Notes: generated by a model from the letters alone, not told the origin. Shown: positions 51,983-60,247, numbered from the stretch's first letter. The stretch is 64,000 nucleotides of DNA from JAXHTY01 sp034189225 (GCA_034189225.1 JAXHVL010000045.1:1-64000); one strand, 5' to 3'. Made by a program: numbers and translations.

Positions 51983-53252
51983 TATCCGCCTCCGCTGCGT
52001 TTGATCTGGCAAATTCATACTTGCCGAGTTTTATATATTGAAAAACCGGTATGCGGGCCGTGCAGACAAAGCTGCAGAAACCGCATTCAATGCATGACAG
52101 AAGATCATGATTGTCGGCGGCCTCGCCGTATTCGCCGGCCTCCAGGTATCGGATCAACACGTTCACGGGGATATTGGCGGGGCAAATCCGGACACAGGCA
52201 CCGCAATTGATGCAGGCATTGTCTTCAACGGTCGGAATCTGAGCGGCATCCTGCACAAAAACGACATCCGTATCCGGGCGCACTGGGTAATTCTCTGTAT
52301 AAACGGCCGTGCCGGTCATGGGGCCGCCAATCACCAGCCGGTCATTTTCCTGGACGGTTTCGTTGCATGCCGCGAGCATTTCACCAACCGCTGTTCCTAT
52401 CACCGCGGAAAGGAGCTTCTTTTCGCCGTTCTTTTTGACCAGGGTAATAGTTTTGCGGTCGGGCACCCCGCCGTCGGCATAGGCATCGCCCATGGCGGCC
52501 ACCGCTTCGGGGCTGATGAAAAAGATGCCTTCATCTTCGCAGGATTTGCCGGCGGCAATGGTTTTACCCAGGCAGTCCCTGGCAATTATGTAGGGATTGG
52601 CTGCGGGGTATTGGGCACCGGTTGTTTTTACTTCCACCCCGGTAGACCGGGCACCGGCCGCAAGAGAGGCCGGTACGGCCATGACGATGTTCTTTGCGCC
52701 GGTGACCTGTTTTAATACGTCTATGCCGCGCTTGACCGATTCAAGGTTTGCCGAAATCGTGTACTGGCGGGTTACGCTCAGAAAGTCTTCATCCGCGCCG
52801 GCAATGACGATGGTCTCCGGTGCGGTGTCCGTTGAAAAAAGTCCAGATGCGATGCCGCCGGGCAGGGAACAGAGAAATTGTGCTGCGCTTTCTTTTGATG
52901 GTGTTTTCCCTGTTTCCTGAAATTGCGTGTCGGCTTCCGCGCTTTCATCCACATCGATAATTACGGCGGTGTATTTTTTGCCGAAATTACCGGTGTAGGA
53001 AACCACAGAAGCGACTGTTCCGCCTCTGGGCGCCACGGTATAAGCCGGTTTGTCTGAAAAGGGCACCACTTTTTCGCCGCGCTTGATCGTATCGCCCTTG
53101 TTAACCTTCAGCGAAACGGTGTTTTCAAGCGGCGCATCGACAAACAGGGTAATACGCGAAGGCGCCGAAACCTTCTGGGGCGATGCCGCCGTATCCAGGG
53201 CCGCATAGTCCAGCTGAGGCATTGTCAATCCGAAAAACGGTCTTTTTATCAT
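51975..53252 (-). CDS. rnfC: Rnf complex subunit C (NADH/FMN, 4Fe-4S)
   Basis: This 425-residue soluble subunit has a biotinyl-like N-terminal fold (LKVNKGDTIKRGEKVV), a Nuo51-like middle region and two 4Fe-4S motifs (CINCGACVRICPANIPV and CIECGFCSFVCTARIPV). RnfC is the NAD-reacting subunit. The start at 53252 follows AAGGT. It is the second gene of the operon, 121 bp after the cytochrome gene. Confidence 0.92.
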   Translation of the reverse strand: MIKRPFFGLTMPQLDYAALDTAASPQKVSAPSRITLFVDAPLENTVSLKVNKGDTIKRGEKVVPFSDKPAYTVAPRGGTVASVVSYTGNFGKKYTAVIIDVDESAEADTQFQETGKTPSKESAAQFLCSLPGGIASGLFSTDTAPETIVIAGADEDFLSVTRQYTISANLESVKRGIDVLKQVTGAKNIVMAVPASLAAGARSTGVEVKTTGAQYPAANPYIIARDCLGKTIAAGKSCEDEGIFFISPEAVAAMGDAYADGGVPDRKTITLVKKNGEKKLLSAVIGTAVGEMLAACNETVQENDRLVIGGPMTGTAVYTENYPVRPDTDVVFVQDAAQIPTVEDNACINCGACVRICPANIPVNVLIRYLEAGEYGEAADNHDLLSCIECGFCSFVCTARIPVFQYIKLGKYEFARSNAAEADNA

Positions 53253-53373
53253 AGCCTTACCTTTTTTCCGTCTCACGTTATTTGATGATGACCGCGCCTG
53301 CCGGCTGGAACCGGTATTGCGCTGTGGCCGCCATCAGCGTTTCTTTATCACGAGACTCTCAATATATTAATCG

Positions 53374-53940
53374 TTACTGGGCGTGGCACATGTTGCATTC
53401 GACCGGCCCTGCCCCGTAATCCTCATGACATCCTATGCACTGCGAATGAAGGGCATCCGCTGATTTTTGGTATGTCATGAGCCTGGTCTCCCCCTCAACA
53501 TAATAGGGGTCATGGCATTCGCCACAGGCGGCAGGAGGCGGTTCCTCCCCTTCCTTGAGCGAATGGCAGTCCTTGCAGCTCCAGACGCCCGGTTCGTCTT
53601 TCAGCAGCTGGTGGTGCGCGTCGTGGATGTACATATCGCCGGACAGGGGATGGCAGTCCTTGCACACGGAAGGTTCAGTCGCGGGCGTTTCTTCCTTGTG
53701 ACAGGTGGTGCAGGACATGAACTCGTCGCTGTCCCCGTGGTGATGGCACACGTAACAGTCGCTCTCATAACCGGTATGCGCCATGTGGTCGAACAGGACA
53801 TCGCCGGCCATATTTTTGTATACTTTTCTTACCGGTTCCTGGGGTTGTTCCGCGGATACGGCCGCATAGCAGATAATACCCACAATCAACAGCACAACTG
53901 CCAGGCCATAAGCAAGCTTTACCTCATTTTTTGATCCCAT
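53374..53940 (-). CDS. Seven-haem c-type cytochrome heading the rnf operon
   Basis: This 188-residue protein has an N-terminal signal anchor (about residues 8-28) and seven CxxCH haem sites (CYVCH, CTTCH, CKDCH twice, CGECH, CIGCH, CNMCH) with many extra His ligands, in the cytochrome c3-like style. It lies directly upstream of rnfCDGEAB. Multihaem cytochromes tied to Rnf are known in Desulfovibrio and, as the seven-haem MmcA, in Methanosarcina. It probably links Rnf to a periplasmic cytochrome pool; its partner is inferred. Confidence 0.9.
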   Translation of the reverse strand: MGSKNEVKLAYGLAVVLLIVGIICYAAVSAEQPQEPVRKVYKNMAGDVLFDHMAHTGYESDCYVCHHHGDSDEFMSCTTCHKEETPATEPSVCKDCHPLSGDMYIHDAHHQLLKDEPGVWSCKDCHSLKEGEEPPPAACGECHDPYYVEGETRLMTYQKSADALHSQCIGCHEDYGAGPVECNMCHAQ

Positions 53941-53979
53941 CTATGTACCTCATCGATTCCAGGTTAACCCAAACGGATA

Positions 53980-54043
53980 ATTATACGGATAATTACAAAG
54001 TCATAAATTGTGATAAATAGCACATTTATTTGATCGTTTTCAA
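53980..54043 (-). promoter_or_regulatory. Rnf operon promoter region with CRP- and FNR-like boxes
   Basis: On the - strand a TATAAT (53980-53985) lies 40 bp upstream of the cytochrome ATG. A CRP-like palindrome TGTGA-N6-GCACA (54009-54024) is centred about 43 bp upstream of the predicted +1. An FNR-like box, TTGAA-N4-ATCAA on the - strand (54030-54043), is centred about 63 bp upstream. These are close to the class II and class I activator positions of the CRP/FNR family. No good -35 box is present, which suits an activated promoter. A CGGATAATTA direct repeat overlaps the -10 area. Confidence 0.45.
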
Positions 54044-54132
54044 GTTTTTTTAACCAAAATTTTACGGGCACTCTTCTTGCCAGATAAACGATTGAATTTT
54101 TAGTATAATCGCTCTATGCTCCTGTCCCTCAA

Positions 54133-54150
54133 GGAAGCCTGAAGGCTTCC
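54133..54150. repeat. Intergenic hairpin GGAAGCC-TGAA-GGCTTCC and flanking palindromic repeats
   Basis: A perfect 7-bp stem with a TGAA loop lies at 54133-54150. The CGCTACAC just after it is complementary to GTGTAGCG at 54201-54208, giving a larger fold over about 54126-54260. This repeat cluster fills the gap between the rnf promoter and the sigma-54 activator gene. No gene is supported here. Confidence 0.45.
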
Positions 54151-54357
54151 GCTACACAGGCTGCGGTGTTTACCAAAATATGGGGCTATTGTCACAGCCG
54201 GTGTAGCGGCGGTCTTTAGAACGCCAGAAGTTCCTTCGCTGCACCGGCCAGAATGATATATTATGACACAGCCTCTCCTGAGTGGGAACAATTAGGCGGG
54301 ATTTCTAAGCTGCCGGGAGAATGTCCGGCAAAAAAAGCCGGAGAAGGGCGACGCCTG

Positions 54358-55734
54358 CTAAGCCTCCGAATGGGGCTCGATCTGGAGTTTTTTGATTTTT
54401 TCGACAAGGGTGGTGCGCTTGATATTTAAAAGGGCCGCGGCCTTGCTTTTGACCCAGTTGGTTTCTTCAAGGGCCTTGAGAATAAGCTGGCGCTGAAAAT
54501 CATCCACGGCCTGGTTGAAATCCACGCCGTCTTCAATGGCGATGGAATCCGTCTCCGGCGGGGCGGTCTGCTCCTGCCTGGGGTGTTCAAAAAAGTAGTC
54601 AGGAAAATCCGAGGGATCGATGGTGTCGCCGCTGACCAGCACAAACAGGCGTTCCATCATGTTTTCCAGTTCCCGGATATTGCCCGGCCATTCATAGGAC
54701 GTGAGCACTTTCATGGCCTCCTCCGAAAACTGTTTCGGCAGGTCCATGCCGCCGCGCTGGGCCAGCTTTCTGCTGAAATAACGGATGAGCAGGGGGATAT
54801 CGGAGCGCCGCCTTCGAAGGGGCGCCATTTTGATGGGAATCACATTCAGGCGGTAAAAAAGGTCTTCCCGGAAGCTGCCCTCCTTGATGGCTTCGGAAAG
54901 GTCTTTGTTGGTGGCGGCGATCACCCGGATGTTCACCTTCATGGATTTTGCACCGCCGACTTTTTCAAAGGTTTGCTCCTGAAGCACCCGAAGCAGCTTG
55001 ACCTGAAGGTTCAGGCTCATGTCGCCGATTTCATCCAGAAAGATCGTGCTGTTGTCGGCCATTTCAAACCGGCCCACACGGGCGCGATGGGCGCCGGTAA
55101 AGGCTCCTTTTTCATGGCCGAAAAGCTCGCTTTCCAGCAGTTCTTCAGGAATGGCGCTGCAATTGATCACCACCATGGGGTTTTCGACGCGGTCGCTGTT
55201 TTCGTGAATCGCCCGGGCGATCAGTTCCTTGCCGGTGCCGCTTTCACCCGTAATGAGCACCGTACTGTCGGTCTTTGCAACCTTCGCAATAACACTGAAG
55301 ACCTGGCGGATTTCCCGGCTTTCCCCGACGATACCGCCGAGGTTTTCTTTTTCGGTCTCCGGGCCAGCCGCTGCCGGGGCTGATTTTTCCACTTCGGCCA
55401 GCAACGCTTCAGGCCCTTTGTCCCGGGAAAAACAGTCAAACCGAAGGTCATTTTCTTCCGCCATCACGCAGAGTTCCTTTGCATTGGCGCCGGTCAGAAC
55501 GATACACCGGGTTTCCGGGCAGTTTTTGGAGACATGGGCCACCACACCGTCATCCCGGCCGACGTCGGCCGCCTGCGGACAATCGGTGATGACGACATCA
55601 AAGGCGGATGTGCTCAGGTAACTGGCTGCATCCCGGCTTCTGACCTTGTCCACCTGATGATTTTTTCCGGAAAGCAGTGTTATAAACGGATCAATGGTTT
55701 TCGAATCACTGTATACCACCAATACTCTGGACAT
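54358..55734 (-). CDS. Sigma-54-dependent Fis-family transcriptional activator with receiver-like N-terminus
   Basis: This 458-residue protein has an N-terminal receiver-like domain (1-115), a complete AAA+ sigma-54 interaction domain (about 135-365; GESGTGKELIARAIHE, HEKGAFTGAHRA with the GAFTGA loop, STIFLDEIGDM, YEWPGNIRELENMMER), and a Fis HTH (AAALLNIKRTTLVEKIKK). The receiver keeps an Asp in VVITDCP but lacks the usual acidic pair and has no clear Lys-Pro, so it may not be phosphorylated normally. Targets are unknown. It is transcribed away from the rnf genes' upstream region. Confidence 0.9.
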   Translation of the reverse strand: MSRVLVVYSDSKTIDPFITLLSGKNHQVDKVRSRDAASYLSTSAFDVVITDCPQAADVGRDDGVVAHVSKNCPETRCIVLTGANAKELCVMAEENDLRFDCFSRDKGPEALLAEVEKSAPAAAGPETEKENLGGIVGESREIRQVFSVIAKVAKTDSTVLITGESGTGKELIARAIHENSDRVENPMVVINCSAIPEELLESELFGHEKGAFTGAHRARVGRFEMADNSTIFLDEIGDMSLNLQVKLLRVLQEQTFEKVGGAKSMKVNIRVIAATNKDLSEAIKEGSFREDLFYRLNVIPIKMAPLRRRRSDIPLLIRYFSRKLAQRGGMDLPKQFSEEAMKVLTSYEWPGNIRELENMMERLFVLVSGDTIDPSDFPDYFFEHPRQEQTAPPETDSIAIEDGVDFNQAVDDFQRQLILKALEETNWVKSKAAALLNIKRTTLVEKIKKLQIEPHSEA

Positions 55735-55791
55735 GATTGTTTTCCCCGGATTAATTGTTACGGTATGTTTATTTGTAGCCCTCCATGGCCC

Positions 55792-55917
55792 GGCGGCTTC
55801 GTAAAAGGCTCAAGAGCAAGGCGCCGCTGTATCTCGAGGAATGGAGCGTACTGGCGTGTACGTGACATGACGAGAGATGCAGCGCAACGCAGCTATTGAG
55901 TGTTTTACGAAGTTGCC
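55792..55917. repeat. MITE-like repeat A, copy 8 (inverted, variant)
   Basis: Both ends carry the GGCTTCGTAAAA-type terminus (GGCGGCTTCGTAAAAGGCTC at the left; GTTTTACGAAGTTGCC at the right), with the usual core ATCTCGAGGAATGGAGCGTA in inverted orientation. The central TTTACTTTGCCGTC segment is missing. No target duplication was found. It lies between the sigma-54 activator and cheX genes. Confidence 0.8.
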
Positions 55918-55921
55918 CACT

Positions 55922-56392
55922 TTATTCGTCGCTTTTCTCCATGCAAACCTCAATGGTAAAATTGCCATCCTCCGTGGAAAAGGGAATGGCGATTTTCGGC
56001 CCATCGGTATAGTGGGTGATGGTATGTCCCTTGCCGTGAATTACAGAAGGAATGGCGGCTTCAAAGAACCGGCCGGCTTCTTCGAGTTCCCGCCTGGCCT
56101 GGCCCGATATCATGTTGGTCAATTCCCCCACGGCATCGACCACTTCATCGTTCAGGCTGTTCATCTCTTCGCCGAACATGTTGGTTACGATTTTTAAAAT
56201 ACTGGGTTCGTCGAAGGTGACGGCCACGGTTCCATTGGTTTCACCTGTAAAGCCGATCACGCCGGAAACATCACCGCATGCGATGTCGTCCTTCTTGAGG
56301 TAGGGCTTGTCCGCCTTGCAGGCGACAAACGCCATGGTTTTTAAAACGTTCATGGTCGCATGAATAAACGGGTTAACAAGCTTTGCATCCAT
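55922..56392 (-). CDS. cheX: CheX-like chemotaxis phosphatase
   Basis: This 156-residue protein is of the CheX/CheC family, with the catalytic Glu-x2-Asn helix in DAVGELTNMISGQARREL (about residues 84-101) and an N-terminal MDAKLVNPFIHATMNVLKTM typical of CheX. CheX removes phosphate from CheY. No other chemotaxis gene is in the window, so it may act on other receivers, of which there are many here. Confidence 0.85.
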   Translation of the reverse strand: MDAKLVNPFIHATMNVLKTMAFVACKADKPYLKKDDIACGDVSGVIGFTGETNGTVAVTFDEPSILKIVTNMFGEEMNSLNDEVVDAVGELTNMISGQARRELEEAGRFFEAAIPSVIHGKGHTITHYTDGPKIAIPFSTEDGNFTIEVCMEKSDE

Positions 56393-56540
56393 AATCGGAT
56401 CTCCTTTATCGGGGGCCTTTCATAAAAGGACCGGTTCTCTCTGCATGTCGGTTTTCAAAGGGAGTGCCTGCCCTTTGTCGAACAGGGGCAGCCCGTTTCG
56501 GTTGTTGTGAAGAAGGTGCCAATGGCGCGGTTTATTAGCA

Positions 56541-56683
56541 AGTGCCCATCCATAAATTGCTATTTTGCCCGATTTCTGCGTCAGGCTCAAATTTTAATCC
56601 TCAAAATACGCAAAGTATTCCTCCGGTTAAAATTTTCGCCTTCCTTGAACTCGACCCAAATATCTAATTTCTGGACGGACACT
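56541..56683. repeat. MITE-like repeat B, copy 2
   Basis: This 143-bp copy is almost identical to 34380-34522, with the same inverted ends (AGTGCCCATCCATAAATT and the complement of AGTGTCCGTCCAGAAATT). It is flanked by AGCA/TAGCA on both sides. It lies in the 320-bp gap between cheX and the PilZ gene, where nothing else was seen. Confidence 0.8.
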
Positions 56684-56712
56684 AGCAAACAGCAAATGCC
56701 GGATCAGGAAGG

Positions 56713-57312
56713 TTATCCGGACGTTTTGTTCTCTTTTTGTGAGCGAATGCTTTCCCGTTGCTTCCAGAAGGTATAGGCAATAATGGTTTCCTGTTCCCGG
56801 CGGGAAAGATTAAAAAACCGAACGCCGGCCTCATAAAGCATTTCCGGCGATTGAGAAAATTCACTTACCCTGACCACTTCACCGTATGCGGTAATTTTCC
56901 CGAAAGGAATTTCCGGTACCTTCAGCGTGATGTGGATACACTGACCGATTTCAAGACATTCGCTGAGGATCAGCCGTATGCCGGTGCCGCTGAGATCGAA
57001 GGTGTCCCTGACGTCCAGCGTGTTTTGGTTTTTTTCCCGGTCGTCAAGCAGTTCCAGCAGTCGATCCAGTTTTTCATCAATCTGTACCAGAAAATCGGTT
57101 ACACGGGGATCCAGCTGCGGCTGTTCAGGAAGAAGATGGTTTTCAAAGCCTGACAATTCCGTATGTACCGGGTCTGCCGGTGTCGGGGCTGTTTCCTCTT
57201 CTGCCAGGTTTTCGGCTTCCTCGCCGTCCACCAGCCTGACTTTTGCCGGTACCGAGACAATAACACGTACACATTGTCTTTTTTCATTATACTCGTCGTT
57301 CATGGCAACCAT
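56713..57312 (-). CDS. PilZ-domain protein
   Basis: This protein of about 199 residues is split by an inserted linker: an N-terminal strand region (KRQCVRVIVSVPAKVRLVDG), an acidic linker with a short coiled segment (about 60-95), then the PilZ core with DLSGTGIRLILSE and GVRFFNLSRREQETIIAY. The RxxxR motif is present as RQCVR and the DxSxxG motif as DLSGTG, so c-di-GMP binding is plausible. Starts at 57312 and 57303 are both possible; neither has a clear Shine-Dalgarno. HD-GYP genes upstream fit a c-di-GMP circuit. Confidence 0.75.
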   Translation of the reverse strand: MVAMNDEYNEKRQCVRVIVSVPAKVRLVDGEEAENLAEEETAPTPADPVHTELSGFENHLLPEQPQLDPRVTDFLVQIDEKLDRLLELLDDREKNQNTLDVRDTFDLSGTGIRLILSECLEIGQCIHITLKVPEIPFGKITAYGEVVRVSEFSQSPEMLYEAGVRFFNLSRREQETIIAYTFWKQRESIRSQKENKTSG

Positions 57313-57489
57313 GTGATAAAATTATACGGGAATCGGATTAATGACGCCTTTTGGTGGTGCATCCGGCAATGCGCTGCCGGATGAGTTGTCGATCTTAAGG
57401 TTTTGCACCGGTCAGCGAAAAAAATTAATAATAACATGATAGCATATAAACCATGAAAAGTAAACAGGAAAACAACCCGACCGGCCGCA

Positions 57490-59028
57490 TTAATCTTTTG
57501 GATAAGTGAGTTCGTCTTTGTTGAACAGATCGAAAAATATGTCAACCAGGTAAGGATCAAACTGACCGCCGGATCCGTCCCGCATGATTTTCAGGGCGGT
57601 GTCGATTTCCATTTTTTTACGGTAGGCACGGTTGGAAGTGATGGCATCAAAGACGTCGGCTACCGACATGACCCGGGCCAGAAATGGGATTCCTTCTTTC
57701 TGGAGACCGTCCGGATAGCCGCTGCCGTCAAAGCGTTCGTGGTGGTGCCGGATGATCCACTTGTGGTCATCCCACATGCCCAGTTGTTCGATGATTTCAG
57801 CACCGATGGCCGGATGCCGCTTAATTTCGGTAAACTCTTCATCGGTGAGCCGGCCGGGTTTCATCAGGATGGCGTCCCGAATGCCGATTTTGCCGATGTC
57901 ATGGAGCGGTCCCGCCACCTGAAGGATGTCGATTTCTTCCTCGGTGCACCCCACGGCCTTGCCAATGGAGACGGCGATGGTGGTGACCCGGTTTGAGTGT
58001 TCCTTGGTGTAAGGATCGCGGGCTTCAATGGCTTTGACAAAGGCCTGAAGCGTGGTAATAATGCCTTTGTTGATATGCTCGTACAATGCGAGATTTTCAA
58101 TGGCCGATGCGGTCTTCTGGGCCATGAAGGAGAGAAAATAGAGGTCTTTTTCATCAAATTTGTTTTTCCGGTTGGCCATGGCCGTGGTCAGGACGCCGAA
58201 GACCTTTTCCTGGATTTTCAGCGGCACCAGCATCAGCGAGTTGATTTTGCCCGGCAGCCGTTTGCCTGTCTCGTCGGAGGGCACAAGCAGGGGAAGTTCG
58301 TCATTGATGACCTCCATTACCAGACGGGTGATGGCATCCTCGTTTTCGGTCAGCAGCAGGCCGGATTGGTTGTTATTATCTGCTCCGGCAATCGAACAGG
58401 CGATTTCAAAGGGGTTGTCTTCGCTTTCGTTGTATACAAAAAGCCTGGCCTCATCGGCGTGGGTTATCTCACTGGCAAGGTCGGCCACCCGTTTATATAT
58501 GTCCGGGGCCTTGCTGATTTCCGACACATCGCTCATGATTTTATTGAGCACATCCAGTTCTTCGATTTTATAGACCAGCTCCTTGTTGAGCTTTTCCAGG
58601 CGATTTTTGCTTTCCACCTCCTCTTTTAATATGATGTTTTCCACAAACAGTTTCTGTTCGCGCATCACCCGGCTGATGCAAAGCTCCAGCTGGTTCAGGT
58701 CCATGGGTTTGATGAGAAAGTCCACAACCCCGTTTTTCAGGGTATTGATGGCATTGTCCAGGGAGGGGTTTCCGGTCATGACGATGACGGGAATCGTGTT
58801 GTCGAATTTTCGTATTTTTTCGGCAAGCTGAAGTCCGTCCATCTTGGGCATGTTGATGTCGATAATACAGCAATCCACTCTGGCGGATTCCAGCAGGGAT
58901 ATGGCGTCCATGCCGTTTTCCGCCGTGAGCACATCGTAGCCTTTTTTACCGAAATATTTCGACGCCACATCCAGGATGTGTTTTTCATCATCAACAAATA
59001 AAACGGTTTTGTTTTTTGTGTCAGCCAT
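57490..59028 (-). CDS. Response regulator with GAF-like and HD-GYP domains
   Basis: Residues 1-120 of this 512-residue protein are a receiver (FVDDEKHILDVA, acceptor Asp in CIIDINMPKMDGL, MTGNPS, IKPMDL). A coiled linker and a GAF-like domain (about 175-310) follow, and then an HD-GYP domain (HDIGKIGIRDAIL, HHHERFDGSGYPDGL, VADVFDAITSNRAYRK). It would degrade c-di-GMP under control of a kinase and a small ligand. The ATG at 59028 overlaps the target duplication of repeat A copy 9. The native AAGGAA ribosome site now lies beyond the element. Confidence 0.9.
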   Translation of the reverse strand: MADTKNKTVLFVDDEKHILDVASKYFGKKGYDVLTAENGMDAISLLESARVDCCIIDINMPKMDGLQLAEKIRKFDNTIPVIVMTGNPSLDNAINTLKNGVVDFLIKPMDLNQLELCISRVMREQKLFVENIILKEEVESKNRLEKLNKELVYKIEELDVLNKIMSDVSEISKAPDIYKRVADLASEITHADEARLFVYNESEDNPFEIACSIAGADNNNQSGLLLTENEDAITRLVMEVINDELPLLVPSDETGKRLPGKINSLMLVPLKIQEKVFGVLTTAMANRKNKFDEKDLYFLSFMAQKTASAIENLALYEHINKGIITTLQAFVKAIEARDPYTKEHSNRVTTIAVSIGKAVGCTEEEIDILQVAGPLHDIGKIGIRDAILMKPGRLTDEEFTEIKRHPAIGAEIIEQLGMWDDHKWIIRHHHERFDGSGYPDGLQKEGIPFLARVMSVADVFDAITSNRAYRKKMEIDTALKIMRDGSGGQFDPYLVDIFFDLFNKDELTYPKD

Positions 59029-59032
59029 TGGT

Positions 59033-59188
59033 GATAGTCCCGTAAAAAGTCAAATTGGGGACGGCAAAGTAAAAAGTTCAAGATACGGCGCAGCCCTATC
59101 ACTCCCGAGGAATGAGGCGTACTTGGCGTACGCAGTAGTGACGAGGGATGCAGCGCTTTGCTGCTATTGGACTTTTTACGAAGCCGTC
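59033..59188. repeat. MITE-like repeat A, copy 9 (inverted), with 6-bp target duplication
   Basis: This full-length copy of the second subfamily is inverted relative to copy 1. It is flanked by ATTGGT at 59027-59032 and 59189-59194. The left duplication contains two bases of the start codon of the HD-GYP gene, so the element sits immediately upstream of that ATG. Confidence 0.92.
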
Positions 59189-59270
59189 ATTGGTGGTTCC
59201 TTGCGGTTTGTCAGGTCTGGTCAGCACAACATGGTCATCAACGAAATGAAGATATGCTGCTGAATTCTGA

Positions 59271-59912
59271 CTAAAACGGCCACAGAAAACATTTCATCGC
59301 GTCCCGGAGTTCCTTTTCACAGGTGGAAAGTTGCCGTGTGTATGTCGCGGCTTGACGTCGGACCCGCCCCGCCACATTGAGCAGCCACCCCTTTTGCTGA
59401 TAGGTTTTGCGAAGAAACCCGGTCTGTCCTTCGTGGTAGGCAAGGTAATGACTATAGGCGTCATTAGCCGAAATGCCGCATTTGACCCGTGTTTGATAAC
59501 AATACCACCCCACGAAATCCACCGCATCCGCAAAATCGTCCCTGTCCGCCCCCCAATTATCCGTGGCCGCCTGGTATTTTTCCCATGTGGAATCCAGGGC
59601 CTGGGCGTAACCGTAGGCAGAAGATGGCCGGGGTCCGGGTAGAAAACAAAGACAGGTGGTGCGGGGCGGTTTCGCCTTCGGGTTAAATCTTGATTCCTGA
59701 TGGATGATGGCCATCATCACGGGAATCGGTATTCCCCACCGCCGGGCGGACTTGTCTGCATATTTGAACCAGTCGTCTTTTTCGTTAAAGAGGCGACAGA
59801 TATTGTCCCGGTTTTCCGGAATATGGCGGTGTGCCGCACATCCCCCGAGCATGCCGATACAGACAATCCATACCAGAAAAAAGCAGACCGGTCTTCTTGT
59901 TTTTTCAATCAT
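59271..59912 (-). CDS. Lipoprotein lytic transglycosylase (SLT-like)
   Basis: This 213-residue protein has a lipobox (GMLGGC near residue 25) and an SLT-type domain with the catalytic Glu in IIHQESRFNPKAKPP and the AYGYAQALDSTWEKY motif. It would cleave peptidoglycan in the periplasm, anchored to a membrane by lipid. A stretch of Cys and Pro (TTCLCFLPGPRPSS) interrupts the usual QES...AYG spacing. No partner genes adjoin. Confidence 0.83.
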   Translation of the reverse strand: MIEKTRRPVCFFLVWIVCIGMLGGCAAHRHIPENRDNICRLFNEKDDWFKYADKSARRWGIPIPVMMAIIHQESRFNPKAKPPRTTCLCFLPGPRPSSAYGYAQALDSTWEKYQAATDNWGADRDDFADAVDFVGWYCYQTRVKCGISANDAYSHYLAYHEGQTGFLRKTYQQKGWLLNVAGRVRRQAATYTRQLSTCEKELRDAMKCFLWPF

Positions 59913-60092
59913 GCGTTATCGGTCAAGATGAAGCAGGACGGTTTTACGGGCAACATCGCGGCCTGGGGTACGCGCCGCCAGCCTGTTGTCTGCTTGCGGG
60001 AAATGTTTTTATTTTATTTTTTAATAATTGTAGCAGACATGATGAATAAGGTCAATACCAGGAGGTGCCGAACTTTTCAGTGCCCTTAGATG

Positions 60093-60247
60093 ATGGTCTC
60101 GTAAAAAGTCATTTTTGGGACGGCAAAGTAAAAAGTTCAAGATACGGCGCAGCCCTATCACTCTCGAGGAATGAGGCGTACTTGGCGTACGCCGCAGTGA
60201 CGAGGGATGCAGCGCAACACAGATATTGGACTTTTTACGAAGCCGTC
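60093..60247. repeat. MITE-like repeat A, copy 10 (inverted), with 6-bp target duplication
   Basis: This full-length copy of the second subfamily starts GATGGTCTCGTAAAAAGTC and ends with the complement of GACGGCTTCGTAAAAAGTC. It is flanked by TTAGAT at 60087-60092 and 60248-60253. It fills most of the 369-bp gap between the transglycosylase gene and the next gene's end; nothing else was seen there. Confidence 0.93.

Noticed and set aside
53378..53392. A possible sigma-54 promoter (TGGCAC followed by TTGCA)
   Set aside because: The GG and GC are only 8 bp apart rather than 10, and the site is inside the cytochrome coding sequence.
54100..54291. A 63-codon - strand frame upstream of the rnf operon
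   Set aside because: It overlaps a cluster of palindromic repeats, has no ribosome site and no motif.
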